A stretch of DNA of 42,013 nt. Origin: Levilactobacillus zymae (GTDB taxonomy: Bacteria > Bacillota > Bacilli > Lactobacillales > Lactobacillaceae). A program made the position numbers and the translations under genes. The notes below the pieces were generated by a model. It searched no databases. It was not told the DNA's origin and saw only the letters and a program-made list of their open reading frames with translations. Location: NCBI RefSeq assembly GCF_032190635.1, contig NZ_JAVLAS010000003.1, positions 1-42,013 of the forward strand. Reading direction: 5' to 3'. This document shows, piece by piece, positions 7,340 to 15,909 of this stretch (position 1 is the first letter of the stretch; each line of letters opens with the position of its first letter).

Positions 7340-8319
7340 AATTTGAAGATTTTAAAATAGTAGCTACGGCGAGTCAAGTGCCTGAGCGAGTTGTTGATAA
7401 TCATGAACTTTCAACGATGATGGACACCTCTGATGAGTGGATCGTTAAGCGAACGGGAATTAAGCGTCGGCATATTGCCGTTACTGAAACTACAAGCTCA
7501 CTTTGTACCAGCGTTGCTCAGCAATTACTTGCTCAAAGCGAACTGCAGCCTGACGATATTGATTTGATCGTTGTTGCAACCATGTCACCTGATTATTTAA
7601 CACCTTCTACCAGTGCAACTGTGCAAGGAAACATTGGTGCTACTAAGGCGATGGCGTTTGATATTGATGCAGCCTGCTCAGGGTTTGTTTATGGATTGAA
7701 GCTAATTCGGCAAATGCTGATGGCAGATCATAAAAAGAATGCCATTTTAATTGGTGGTGAAACGTTAAGTAAGCTTTTGGATTGGTCTGATCGATCCACT
7801 GCCGTTTTGTTTGGTGATGGTGCCGGTGGGGTTTTGGTTACGAACGAGACAACTGCTGATGGGTCATATCTTGCAGATAGTATGACAACCCTTGGCAGTC
7901 TTGGTGGCTATTTAACGGCTGGTAAGACTGGTCAGCCATCACCATTTTCATCAGATCATCAACCATTCAAGCCGTTCTTTAAGATGAATGGTCGGCGTGT
8001 TTATCAATTCGCGGTTAAGAATGTTCCCGATTCGGTTAACCATGCATTATCGGTGGCTAAATTAGCACCGACAGATGTTGACCACTATGTCCTTCATCAA
8101 GCGAACGTTCGAATTGTCGAGCGGATTGCGGATGAACTCGAGCTGCCAATGACCAAATTTCCGGTTAACATCGGTGAATTTGGGAATACCGCAGCTGCCA
8201 GCGAACCGATCTTGTTGGATCAGCTAGTAAAACACAACATTATCAAACGTGGCGATACAATTGCGTTAAGTGGCTTCGGTGGTGGCTTAACAGTTGGAAC
8301 CATGTTACTGACTTATTAA
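7336..8319 (+). CDS. fabH: FabH, 3-oxoacyl-ACP synthase III
   Basis: Starts each fatty acid by condensing acetyl-CoA (or another primer) with malonyl-ACP. The 327 residues contain the Cys-His-Asn triad: Cys114 in DAACSGFVYG, His254 in VLHQANVRI and Asn284 in FGNTAAAS. The conserved DEWIVKRTGI(K)RR segment at about 34-45 is also present. The start ATG overlaps the fabT stop by four bases (ATGA), so the two are translationally coupled. A 64-base AT-rich gap with a strong GGAGG follows before acpP. No anomalies seen. Confidence 0.96.
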   Translation: MKFEDFKIVATASQVPERVVDNHELSTMMDTSDEWIVKRTGIKRRHIAVTETTSSLCTSVAQQLLAQSELQPDDIDLIVVATMSPDYLTPSTSATVQGNIGATKAMAFDIDAACSGFVYGLKLIRQMLMADHKKNAILIGGETLSKLLDWSDRSTAVLFGDGAGGVLVTNETTADGSYLADSMTTLGSLGGYLTAGKTGQPSPFSSDHQPFKPFFKMNGRRVYQFAVKNVPDSVNHALSVAKLAPTDVDHYVLHQANVRIVERIADELELPMTKFPVNIGEFGNTAAASEPILLDQLVKHNIIKRGDTIALSGFGGGLTVGTMLLTY

Positions 8320-8383
8320 CGATATTGCTCATAGAAAATTAATTAATCAAATTAAAAACAAACAACTATATTGGAGGAAATTA

Positions 8384-8632
8384 ATGATGACTAAAGAAGA
8401 AGTATTTAACAAGGTAAAGGATATTATCGTGGACCAATTGGATGTTGATGCAGACAAAATTAAAGAAGACACTAATTTCAAGAATGATCTTTATCTTGAC
8501 AGTTTGGATATCTTCGAAGTTGTTGACAAAATTGAAGATACTTATGATATCGAAATTGAAACTGAAACTGACAAAGGTATGGAAACTGTTGGTGATTTGG
8601 TAGATTACGTTTTTAAACAACAAACTAAGTAG
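8384..8632 (+). CDS. acpP: AcpP, acyl carrier protein
   Basis: Carries growing acyl chains on a 4'-phosphopantetheine attached to Ser40 in the motif LYLDSLDIFEVV. The 82-residue protein is strongly acidic, with the four-helix ACP pattern. The usual DSL motif is present, with Asp after Leu (DSLD), as in several lactobacilli. The start is one of two consecutive ATGs (8384 or 8387) behind GGAGGAA. It stands between fabH and fabD and is the partner of every FAS enzyme around it. Confidence 0.96.
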   Translation: MMTKEEVFNKVKDIIVDQLDVDADKIKEDTNFKNDLYLDSLDIFEVVDKIEDTYDIEIETETDKGMETVGDLVDYVFKQQTK

Positions 8633-8641
8633 GTTGATACT

Positions 8642-9556
8642 TTGAGATTAAGTTATTTATTTAGCGGTCAGGGAAAACAATTTCCCGAGATGGGGCAGGA
8701 CCTTTACCAACAAGAGGTAATTTATCGTCAAACCATTGAGGAAGCTTCTGCTGCACTTAATATGGATTTGAGTAAATCAGAGGTTATGGATGATCCCAAT
8801 AATGTCCAGGTCGCCATTGTCGCAATGAGTACCGGTATTTTTCGGATTCTTGAAAAAGAATTCGGATCACCAGTGGGCGCTGCTGGATTGAGCCTTGGCG
8901 AATATAGTGCAATTATAGCTGCTCGTGGTGTTCAGTTTGCTGATGCGCTAAAGCTGGTTCGTGATCGTTCTCGCTATATGGATAAAGCAGGAAAAGATCA
9001 TCCGGGTAAAATGGCAGCTGTTCTTAAGGCAAACGCTGATTTAGTCCGTGAAGCCTGCCGGGTTGGTGCTCAAGCAGGTGATATTTACCCAGCTAATTTT
9101 AATACCGATTCGCAGATTGTTATCGGGGGTACACAGGCCGGTTTGGACGCAGCAACCACTTATCTTCATGAACATGGGATTAAGCGGGTTGTTCCGTTAA
9201 AAATGACGGTTGCTTCTCATACTCCGTTTATGCAAGAAGCAAGTGATTTATTAGCTGATCGAATTCAAACTGTTGACTTTCATGAGTTTAAGTTTCCTGT
9301 TATTAGTAATACAACAATGACCCAATTTGATGTTGCCAATATGAAACAGACGCTGGTTGATCAGTTGGTTAATCCGACCCATTTCATTGATTGCCTCAAA
9401 GCCTTAGTCAATTTGGGCAGTGATACGATGATTGAAATCGGTCCGGGTGATACGTTGATGAAGTTTGCAAAATCGTTATCAACTGTTGACACACTACATA
9501 TTGATAGTGTTAAGACATTGAATGATGTCAGATCAAATGTAAAGTTGGTGAAATAA
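8642..9556 (+). CDS. fabD: FabD, malonyl-CoA:ACP transacylase
   Basis: Transfers malonyl from CoA to AcpP. The 304 residues contain the N-terminal FSGQGKQFPEMG, the nucleophile elbow GLSLGEYSA (Ser84) and His193 in VASHTPFMQEA. The elbow reads GLSLG where many FabD proteins have GHSLG; the position is the variable x of GxSxG, so activity is not in question. TTG start, nine bases after the acpP stop, with only a weak ribosome site, so coupling to acpP translation is likely. The stop codon shares one base with the fabG start (TAATG). Confidence 0.95.
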   Translation: MRLSYLFSGQGKQFPEMGQDLYQQEVIYRQTIEEASAALNMDLSKSEVMDDPNNVQVAIVAMSTGIFRILEKEFGSPVGAAGLSLGEYSAIIAARGVQFADALKLVRDRSRYMDKAGKDHPGKMAAVLKANADLVREACRVGAQAGDIYPANFNTDSQIVIGGTQAGLDAATTYLHEHGIKRVVPLKMTVASHTPFMQEASDLLADRIQTVDFHEFKFPVISNTTMTQFDVANMKQTLVDQLVNPTHFIDCLKALVNLGSDTMIEIGPGDTLMKFAKSLSTVDTLHIDSVKTLNDVRSNVKLVK

Positions 9557-10287
9557 TGAGTGAAGCAAAACAAATTGCATTAGTAACCGGTGCCGCAAAG
9601 GGGATCGGATTAGCGATTGCCAAAAGGCTTTCAAAAGATGGTATGACAGTTGTTTTAAATACGCACCATGCTTTAGATGATGATGTGAAGCAGCAATTAA
9701 GTGATCAGGGAGTTACTTTTGATAATTTGGTTGGCGACGTGGCCAACGAAGATGATGCCCAAGCAATGATTGACAGTTTGCTGGAAAAATATGGTCAAAT
9801 TGATGTTTTAGTAAACAATGCGGGCATTAACCGCGACAAATTATTGAGCCGCACTAAGCTGTCGGATTTTAAAGCAGTTATTGACACAAATTTAATTGGC
9901 GCGTTTAACATGACCAAGTTTGCAATGAAGTCAATGCAAAAGAGTCGTTCTGGTGTCATTGTCAACATTTCCAGTATTTCAGGCTTGCATGGTAATATTG
10001 GGCAGGCTAATTATTCCGCTAGTAAAGCTGGACTAGTCGGTTTGACAAAAACAGCCGCTCGTGAAGGGGCTTTACGTAATATTCGTTGTAATGCTGTTGC
10101 TCCGGGAATGATTGAAACCGATATGACTGGAAAAATGAGCGAACGTCGTCAAAAAGAATTCACTGATCAAATTCCGTTGAAACGATTTGGCCGACCGGAA
10201 GAAATTGCCGACGCAGTTTCGTTCTTGGTGCATAATGATTATTTAACAGGTCAAGTCATCACAATTGATGGTGGATTAACAATTTAA
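9556..10287 (+). CDS. fabG: FabG, 3-oxoacyl-ACP reductase
   Basis: NADPH-dependent reductase of the elongation cycle. Classical short-chain dehydrogenase of 243 residues: cofactor motif TGAAKGIG (11-18), NNAG (87-90), and catalytic Ser140, Tyr153 and Lys157 (NISSISG, YSASK), at the same spacing as E. coli FabG. The C-terminus DYLTGQVITIDGGLTI is typical. Coupled to fabD by a one-base overlap and followed by fabF after 20 bases with AAAGGAG. Confidence 0.96.
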   Translation: MSEAKQIALVTGAAKGIGLAIAKRLSKDGMTVVLNTHHALDDDVKQQLSDQGVTFDNLVGDVANEDDAQAMIDSLLEKYGQIDVLVNNAGINRDKLLSRTKLSDFKAVIDTNLIGAFNMTKFAMKSMQKSRSGVIVNISSISGLHGNIGQANYSASKAGLVGLTKTAAREGALRNIRCNAVAPGMIETDMTGKMSERRQKEFTDQIPLKRFGRPEEIADAVSFLVHNDYLTGQVITIDGGLTI

Positions 10288-10307
10288 TTGCTAAAGGAGA
10301 TAAATTC

Positions 10308-11537
10308 ATGAACAGAGTCGTTGTTACTGGAATGGGTGCCGTTACCCCACTCGGAAATGATGTTGATAGTTTTCTGACCAACTTATTAAATTCGAAGGTT
10401 GGCATTAATAAGATTACCAAATTTGATGCAGAAGCAACTGGAATTTCTGTTGCCGGTGAAGTCAAGGACTTTGACGCAATGAAGCGCTTGGACCGAAAAA
10501 CCGCAAAGCGAAATGATCTGTTTGTCAATTACGCGCTATATAGTGCTCACGAAGCGATGGAAATGGCTGGCTTGAATGAAGACAATATCAAACCAGAGGA
10601 ACTAGGCGTCATTTATGGTTCAGGAATTGGTGGTTTGACGACCATTCAAGAGCAAGTCATCAAGATGCACGACAAAGGACCTAAGCGGGTATCACCTCTC
10701 TTTGTGCCTAATTCCATTGTTAATATGGCTGCCGGTGATATTTCAATTGCCTTCAAGGCCCGTAACACCAGTCAAGCTATTGTGACTGCCTGTTCGTCAG
10801 GGACTAATGCAATTGGCAATGCCTTTGAATATATTAAAGAAGGAAAAGCTGAGGCAATGATTGCAGGCGGAACTGAAGCTTCAGTAAATGAAATTGGTAT
10901 TTCAGGATTTGCTGCAATTACGGCATTATCGAAGACCGAAGATCCAATGAAAGCGTCAATTCCGTTTGATAAAGACCGAAATGGTTTTGTAATGGGTGAA
11001 GGTTCTGGAACCCTGGTCTTGGAAAGTTATGACCATGCCAAAGCACGTGGCGCTAAGATCCTTGCTGAGATTGTTGGTTATGGAACGACTAGTGATGCTT
11101 ACCATATGACAGCGCCTGATCCAGAGGGAACCGGCGCTAAACGGGCAATGCAAATGGCCATTGACGAGGCTGAAATTGATGCCACTGATGTTGACTATAT
11201 TAACGCGCACGGAACAAGTACTCATGCCAATGACAGCGCTGAATCCAAGGCAATCAATGTGGTCTTCTCAAAGAATGATCATGTTAAGGTAAGCAGTACC
11301 AAAGGTATGACTGGCCACGCATTGGGCGCAGCCGGTGCGATTGAGGCTGTTGCAACAATCGGCGCAATTCAAAGAAACCAAATGCCGGTAAATGTGGGTG
11401 TTGTTAACCAAGATGAAGAATGTGATGTTGATTTAGTTGATGACACCAATAAGAAAACAACTGTTAACTATGCAATCAGTAACTCATTTGGATTTGGAGG
11501 ACACAACGCTGTAATTGCATTTAAGGGATGTGATTAA
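10308..11537 (+). CDS. fabF: FabF, 3-oxoacyl-ACP synthase II
   Basis: Main elongating condensing enzyme. Cys162 (VTACSSGTNAIG), His301 (NAHGTSTHAND) and His337 (TGHALGAAGA) form the Cys-His-His active site. The length of 409 residues and the start MNRVVVTGMGAVTPLG are typical. It lies between fabG and accB and ends only a few bases before the accB start, as in other lactobacillar FAS operons. No fabB-like second synthase is in the window. Confidence 0.96.
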   Translation: MNRVVVTGMGAVTPLGNDVDSFLTNLLNSKVGINKITKFDAEATGISVAGEVKDFDAMKRLDRKTAKRNDLFVNYALYSAHEAMEMAGLNEDNIKPEELGVIYGSGIGGLTTIQEQVIKMHDKGPKRVSPLFVPNSIVNMAAGDISIAFKARNTSQAIVTACSSGTNAIGNAFEYIKEGKAEAMIAGGTEASVNEIGISGFAAITALSKTEDPMKASIPFDKDRNGFVMGEGSGTLVLESYDHAKARGAKILAEIVGYGTTSDAYHMTAPDPEGTGAKRAMQMAIDEAEIDATDVDYINAHGTSTHANDSAESKAINVVFSKNDHVKVSSTKGMTGHALGAAGAIEAVATIGAIQRNQMPVNVGVVNQDEECDVDLVDDTNKKTTVNYAISNSFGFGGHNAVIAFKGCD

Positions 11538-11541
11538 AGTT

Positions 11542-12066
11542 ATGGACGAGAAGGAAATTGAACGGTTATTAGATAAGTTTGATAAATCATCACTCAAAAA
11601 CTTTGAGTTAACGCAGGATGATTTTAAATTGGCATTGAGTAAACGTGAGGCTGGTGACCAAGTTGTTGTAGGTGAGCCAACATTAACAACACCTAATGAC
11701 ACTGTTAGCGCACCTAAACCGACGTCAAAACAATCACAGAATGAATCAACAACGCCAGCTGTTAATTCGGCAGCTGATGTCGCCGAAATTAAAGCACCGC
11801 TGGTAGGTGTTATCTATTTCGCGCCAAGTCCCGATAAGCCTGCCTTTAAAAAGCAGGGCGATAAAGTTGAAAAAGGGGACGTTGTCTGCGTTATTGAAGC
11901 AATGAAGATGATCAATGAAGTTAAGAGTGATGTTTCAGGAACAATTTCAAATATCTTGGTTGAGGATGGCAGTATGGTTGAGTATGATCAACCACTGTTT
12001 CAAGTCCTGAATTGTCAAATCAAGTGCAACACTCACAACCCATTCTTATCAGTTGGTCTAGCTTAG
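11542..12066 (+). CDS. accB: AccB, biotin carboxyl carrier protein, C-terminus altered by IS30
   Basis: Biotinylated subunit of acetyl-CoA carboxylase; its lysine in VIEAMKMINEV is the BirA target. Acidic/helical N-terminus, Pro/Ala/Thr-Ser-rich linker, then the biotinyl domain. Start ATG 11542 is preferred; GTG 11530 is possible. After EYDQPLFQV the frame enters the IS30 tip at 12006 and adds LNCQIKCNTHNPFLSVGLA before stopping. Joining the target duplication across the element restores EYDQPLFQVKKG followed by TAG, so the native protein lost only three residues and gained a 19-residue tail. The biotinyl domain itself looks complete, so function may survive. Confidence 0.93.
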   Translation: MDEKEIERLLDKFDKSSLKNFELTQDDFKLALSKREAGDQVVVGEPTLTTPNDTVSAPKPTSKQSQNESTTPAVNSAADVAEIKAPLVGVIYFAPSPDKPAFKKQGDKVEKGDVVCVIEAMKMINEVKSDVSGTISNILVEDGSMVEYDQPLFQVLNCQIKCNTHNPFLSVGLA

Positions 12067-13184
12067 TCGAAATCGGGTAATAAGGACATGGCAGTCTGGT
12101 AGCCCAGAACCTTGCGGGGACGAGAGTTAAGGATATCCTGGATGGCCTGAACGTTCACAATACTTAGCTCTTTCATGGACTTACCCTTAGGAATGAACTC
12201 ACGGATTTCACCATTCAGATGCTCGTTACTGCCACGTTCCCAGGGCGAGTACGGATGAGCAAAATAGACATCCGGTCCCTTGACCTGGGAAAGTTTGGAA
12301 AACTCAGAACCGTTGTCAAAAAGCACCGTTTTGAAGTGCTCCGGTCCATAGTCGTCAACAATGTTCTGAAGCGTATTAAGGCAGGTATCGGCGTGGTAAT
12401 TCGGTATCTTGACAATGATGGCATACCGTTTTGCCCGGTCAATAAGGGTCATTAGTGCTGGTTCACTGGCCTCACGCTTGCCCTTAACCAAGTCGCCTTC
12501 CCAATGGCCAGCGACCTGACGTTCTTGGGCCTCTACGGGAAGCTCTTCGATGGATTTCCCGAAGTTACGCTTGTTTAGGCGTTTGTGTGAACGATAACCG
12601 GATCTAGCGTGTCGCCGCAGCTTCATGGGTAAATCGCCATTCTTTAATTTCAGGACACCCGCGTCGATATAGCGATAGACAGTGGGCACTGAAGGACACC
12701 GGTCGTCCGGGTGATTGACCTGATAATAGTGCACAAAGGTATCTACGCTTAAAAGACGTTGGCGTTTTTTGAGCGCTTTAGTTAGCTGTAGGAAGAATTG
12801 TGGTGCCTTGTCAAGCCAGCTCTGGGCGTGACAGGCTTCACGGGCTTTATTGTGTAGTAATTGGGCAGACTCAGCCCAATAGACCAGTGTAGGTCGTCGA
12901 TTAGGGCCTAGCTGGTGAACGCTCCCTCGTCGAATTTCACGACTGATGGTGCTGGGACTTCGGTGCAACATTTGGGCGATCTGATGGCAAGAACGGCCAT
13001 CAAATCGCCAGTTCATAATAAGAGTCCGTTCGGCAGATTGGAGTTGTTGGTAATGACTAGTCGTGGTACGCTTAGATTGGGTCATGAAGACACTTCTTTC
13101 TTAATTCGTCGTTGATTTAAGAATAGGTCTTCATGGCCTTTTTGGTCCAATTATTTAAGTGGTGCACTTGAATTGTAAATCAGG
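12006..13184 (-). mobile_element. IS30-family element F (1179 bp) inserted in accB
   Basis: The ends are CCTGAATTGTCAAATCAAGT and, inverted, CCTGATTTACAATTCAAGTG. The flanks carry a direct repeat CCACTGTTTCAAGT (11992-12005 and 13185-13198), far longer than usual for IS30. A second copy with the same length and an identical encoded protein lies at 21955-23133 in the other orientation. The element lies inside the FAS operon with its transposase opposed to the operon direction. Confidence 0.92.
12063..13085 (-). CDS. IS30-family transposase (element F)
   Basis: The 340-residue transposase is identical in sequence to that at 22054-23076. N-terminal HTH (GRSCHQIAQMLHRSPSTISR) is followed by a second DNA-binding region and the DDE core: first Asp in HWEGDLVKG, second in VLFDNGSEF, and Glu in ERGSNEHLNGEIREF, with the family-typical NSRPRKVLGYQT end. 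ATG start preceded by GAAGTG on the minus strand. Its stop overlaps the stop of the altered accB frame. It looks intact, so the element is probably mobile. Confidence 0.93.
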   Translation of the reverse strand: MTQSKRTTTSHYQQLQSAERTLIMNWRFDGRSCHQIAQMLHRSPSTISREIRRGSVHQLGPNRRPTLVYWAESAQLLHNKAREACHAQSWLDKAPQFFLQLTKALKKRQRLLSVDTFVHYYQVNHPDDRCPSVPTVYRYIDAGVLKLKNGDLPMKLRRHARSGYRSHKRLNKRNFGKSIEELPVEAQERQVAGHWEGDLVKGKREASEPALMTLIDRAKRYAIIVKIPNYHADTCLNTLQNIVDDYGPEHFKTVLFDNGSEFSKLSQVKGPDVYFAHPYSPWERGSNEHLNGEIREFIPKGKSMKELSIVNVQAIQDILNSRPRKVLGYQTAMSLLPDFD

Positions 13185-13217
13185 CCACTGTTTCAAGTTA
13201 AGAAGGGATAGATAATA

Positions 13218-13634
13218 ATGACACCCAACGTAAATGATGTGATTCCCCAACGCTATCCTTTTGAAATGATTGACCGCTTTTTGGATGTTCAAGCAGGTGT
13301 TAAGGCAAGATCGGTGAAACTGATTTCCATTAATGAATGGTTCTTTGCCAACCAGCCGGTTAACCGGTTAGTTGTCCCACGGCCAATTATGATTGAGGCA
13401 ATGGCTCAGACTGGGGTTGCTGCCATTCTGTCATTACCAAAATATCAAGGGAAAAATGTGTTTTTTGGCGGCATAAAAAACGCCACTTTTCAAGATGATT
13501 TTCGACCAGGCGACCGGTTAATCTTTGAAGTGGAAATGAAAAAGCTCAAAATGAACATTGGATTAGGTCACGGATCGATTATTCGAGACGGTCAAGTGAT
13601 TTGTGAGGCCGACCTGATATTTGCGGTGGAATGA
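13218..13634 (+). CDS. FabZ-like hot-dog protein lacking the catalytic histidine
   Basis: Homologue of FabZ in the position usually held by a second fabZ between accB and accC. It keeps IPQRYPFEMIDRF, the Glu of MIEAMAQTG (Glu60), GGIKNATF and RPGDRLIFEVE. Where FabZ1 has GHFPGNPVMPG it reads NQPVNRLVVPR: Gln46 aligns exactly with His50 (both 14 residues before the Glu), and the GNP and PG signature is gone. I expect no ordinary dehydratase activity; a structural or regulatory role, or partnership with FabZ1, is speculation. 138 residues, ATG start with AAGAAGGGAT upstream. After the IS30 insertion it lies downstream of the element, so its expression depends on readthrough or a new promoter. 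Confidence 0.85.
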   Translation: MTPNVNDVIPQRYPFEMIDRFLDVQAGVKARSVKLISINEWFFANQPVNRLVVPRPIMIEAMAQTGVAAILSLPKYQGKNVFFGGIKNATFQDDFRPGDRLIFEVEMKKLKMNIGLGHGSIIRDGQVICEADLIFAVE

Positions 13635-13706
13635 GAAACCTGGCTCATTTCGGGAATGAATCCAAATGGCGTTCCAAAACGTTTTTAAGTACAAGAAGGT
13701 GAGCAT

Positions 13707-15086
13707 ATGTTTAAAAAAGTATTAGTGGCAAATCGTGGCGAAATTGCTGTGCAAATTATCAGAGCACTTCATGACATGAATATTGAAGCAGTTGCTGTTT
13801 ATTCCAGTGCTGATAAGGAGAGCTTGTTTGTTCATTTAGCTGATGAGGCGATCTGTATTGGCGGTGCCCAGCCGAGTGATTCTTATTTAAATATGGCCCA
13901 AATTATGAGTGCCGCAACTTTAACTGGTTGTGAAGCCATTCATCCCGGGTACGGTTTTCTCTCTGAGAATGCTGAGTTTGCGGAAATGTGTGAGTCTTGT
14001 CATATTCAATTCATTGGTCCTAGCCATCAATTGATTTCACTGATGGGTGACAAGGCTAACGCCAGAGAGGCAATGAAGTCCGCGGGCGTTCCGGTGATCC
14101 CTGGTAGCGAGGGTGATGTCACTTCAGTTGATCAAGCTGAACGGATTGCTGAAAAAATTGGTTTCCCAGTTTTATTGAAATCCGCTGCCGGTGGTGGTGG
14201 TAAAGGTATCCGTGAGGTTGATCGGCCAGAAGAGCTTCGTGATTCATTCGAGCAGTGCCAACGTGAGGCCAAGGCATCATTTGGTGATGATAGTATGTAT
14301 GTTGAAAAACTAATCCGAGATGCCAAACATGTTGAAATGCAGGTGATTGCGGATAATTTTGGCCACGTTGTCTATTTACCGGAACGTGACTGTTCTCTGC
14401 AACGAAATCATCAAAAGGTAATTGAAGAAAGTCCATGTATTTTGATTTCTCCTGAAGAACGTCAGGAATTAGGTGAAATTGTTGCCAAGGCAACGCTTAA
14501 ACTTGGTTATACAAATACTGGGACCTACGAATTTTTGATGGATCACGATCACCATTTTTACTTTATGGAAATGAATACTCGTCTTCAGGTTGAACATACG
14601 ATTACCGAAGAAGTTACCGGCATTGAGCTGGTAAAGGGTCAGTTAGCCGTTGCTGCTAATGAAGTATTACCCTTTGTTCAAGCAGATGCGACTGTTAAGG
14701 GACATGCTTTGGAGTGTCGATTAAATGCCGAAGACCCCGAAAACAACTTTGCTCCTCAACCCGGGAAAATTACCCATTTATTTTTCCCTGATGGGTCATT
14801 GGGTGTCCGAATTGATGCTGGTGTGACCAACGGCAGTTTTATTTCACCTTTTTATGATTCAATGATCGCTAAATTAATCGTTCATTTAAATGACCGGAAT
14901 GCGGTCATTGCGAAGATGAAACGGGTGTTAAGTGAGCTTGAAATTACGGGTGTCATAACCAATCAAGCCTTTTTATATGAGTTAGTTACATCTGATCGAT
15001 TTAAACAGGGAACCTACTCGACTAGTTTTATTGAAAATGATGTTCTTGCTGGTAGGAGGGGATTAAATGCTGCAAAGTCGGTTTAA
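13707..15086 (+). CDS. accC: AccC, biotin carboxylase subunit
   Basis: Carboxylates the biotin on AccB with ATP and bicarbonate. The 459 residues are in the usual three parts: N-terminal domain (MFKKVLVANRGEIAVQIIRA), ATP-grasp with glycine-rich loop SAAGGGGKGIREV, and the catalytic segment EMNTRLQVEHTITEEVTG, then the C-terminal domain with ECRLNAEDP. HPGYGFLSENAEFA is also present. Start ATG 13707 with AAGAAGGTG. It overlaps accD by 20 bases, which indicates coupled translation and equal subunit supply. Confidence 0.97.
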   Translation: MFKKVLVANRGEIAVQIIRALHDMNIEAVAVYSSADKESLFVHLADEAICIGGAQPSDSYLNMAQIMSAATLTGCEAIHPGYGFLSENAEFAEMCESCHIQFIGPSHQLISLMGDKANAREAMKSAGVPVIPGSEGDVTSVDQAERIAEKIGFPVLLKSAAGGGGKGIREVDRPEELRDSFEQCQREAKASFGDDSMYVEKLIRDAKHVEMQVIADNFGHVVYLPERDCSLQRNHQKVIEESPCILISPEERQELGEIVAKATLKLGYTNTGTYEFLMDHDHHFYFMEMNTRLQVEHTITEEVTGIELVKGQLAVAANEVLPFVQADATVKGHALECRLNAEDPENNFAPQPGKITHLFFPDGSLGVRIDAGVTNGSFISPFYDSMIAKLIVHLNDRNAVIAKMKRVLSELEITGVITNQAFLYELVTSDRFKQGTYSTSFIENDVLAGRRGLNAAKSV

Positions 15087-15909
15087 AATGCCCAGTCGTG
15101 ATGAATTAAAAAAGCGAATGGATAAAATCCCCGATAACTTAATGAAAGAATGCCCAATTTGCCATACAACGTTTTTTTCGATGAGAATGGGCAAGCAGCG
15201 AACCTGCCCTAATTGTGGATTTGGTTTTCGAATTACGGCTCGCAGGCGGGCTAAGATTACGTTTGATACCTTTGACGAAATGGATGCAGACGTAACGGTT
15301 CCCGACCAATATGACGATAAGAAGTATCGGGGTAAAATTGCAAAAGCAAAAAAGGTAACCGGAATTAAGGAAAGTGTCTTGACTGGAATCGGGTCACTGG
15401 ATCATCAAAAAGTGGCGGCCGGAATTATGGACCCATTCTTTATCATGGGTAGTCTTGGCAGTGCCACTGGTGAAAAAATTGTTCGATTGTTCGAAAAAGC
15501 AACCACTGAAAAGTTGCCGGTTGTCATGTTTACGGCTTCTGGTGGTGCGAGGATGCAGGAAGGGATCAAGTCACTGATGCAAATGGCAAAGGTGTCCCAG
15601 GCTGTTGAGGCTCACAGCAAAGCCGGACTGTTTTATCTGGTGGTTCTTTGTGATCCAACGACTGGTGGCGTTACTGCCAGTTTTGCAATGCAGGGCGACA
15701 TTATTTTAGCCGAATCTCATGCTTTGGTTGGATTTGCTGGTCGCCGAGTCATTGAACAAACAATTATGAAGCAGCCACCCAAGAATTTTCAAAGGGCTGA
15801 AACTGTTTTGGATCACGGCTTTATCGATGCGATTGTTCCGCGGACCAATTTAAAGCAGACAATCTCTCAATTTTTGCGACTGCATCAGAGGGAGGCTAGT
15901 CATGGCTAA
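15067..15909 (+). CDS. accD: AccD, acetyl-CoA carboxylase carboxyltransferase beta subunit
   Basis: With AccA it moves the carboxyl group from biotin to acetyl-CoA. 280 residues. The N-terminal zinc ribbon is complete: CPIC (Cys29, Cys32) and CPNC (Cys47, Cys50). The crotonase-like core shows FTASGGARMQEG and DPTTGGVTASFA. Start ATG 15067 behind GGAGGG inside the end of accC; the gene overlaps accA by eight bases. Confidence 0.96.
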   Translation: MLQSRFKMPSRDELKKRMDKIPDNLMKECPICHTTFFSMRMGKQRTCPNCGFGFRITARRRAKITFDTFDEMDADVTVPDQYDDKKYRGKIAKAKKVTGIKESVLTGIGSLDHQKVAAGIMDPFFIMGSLGSATGEKIVRLFEKATTEKLPVVMFTASGGARMQEGIKSLMQMAKVSQAVEAHSKAGLFYLVVLCDPTTGGVTASFAMQGDIILAESHALVGFAGRRVIEQTIMKQPPKNFQRAETVLDHGFIDAIVPRTNLKQTISQFLRLHQREASHG

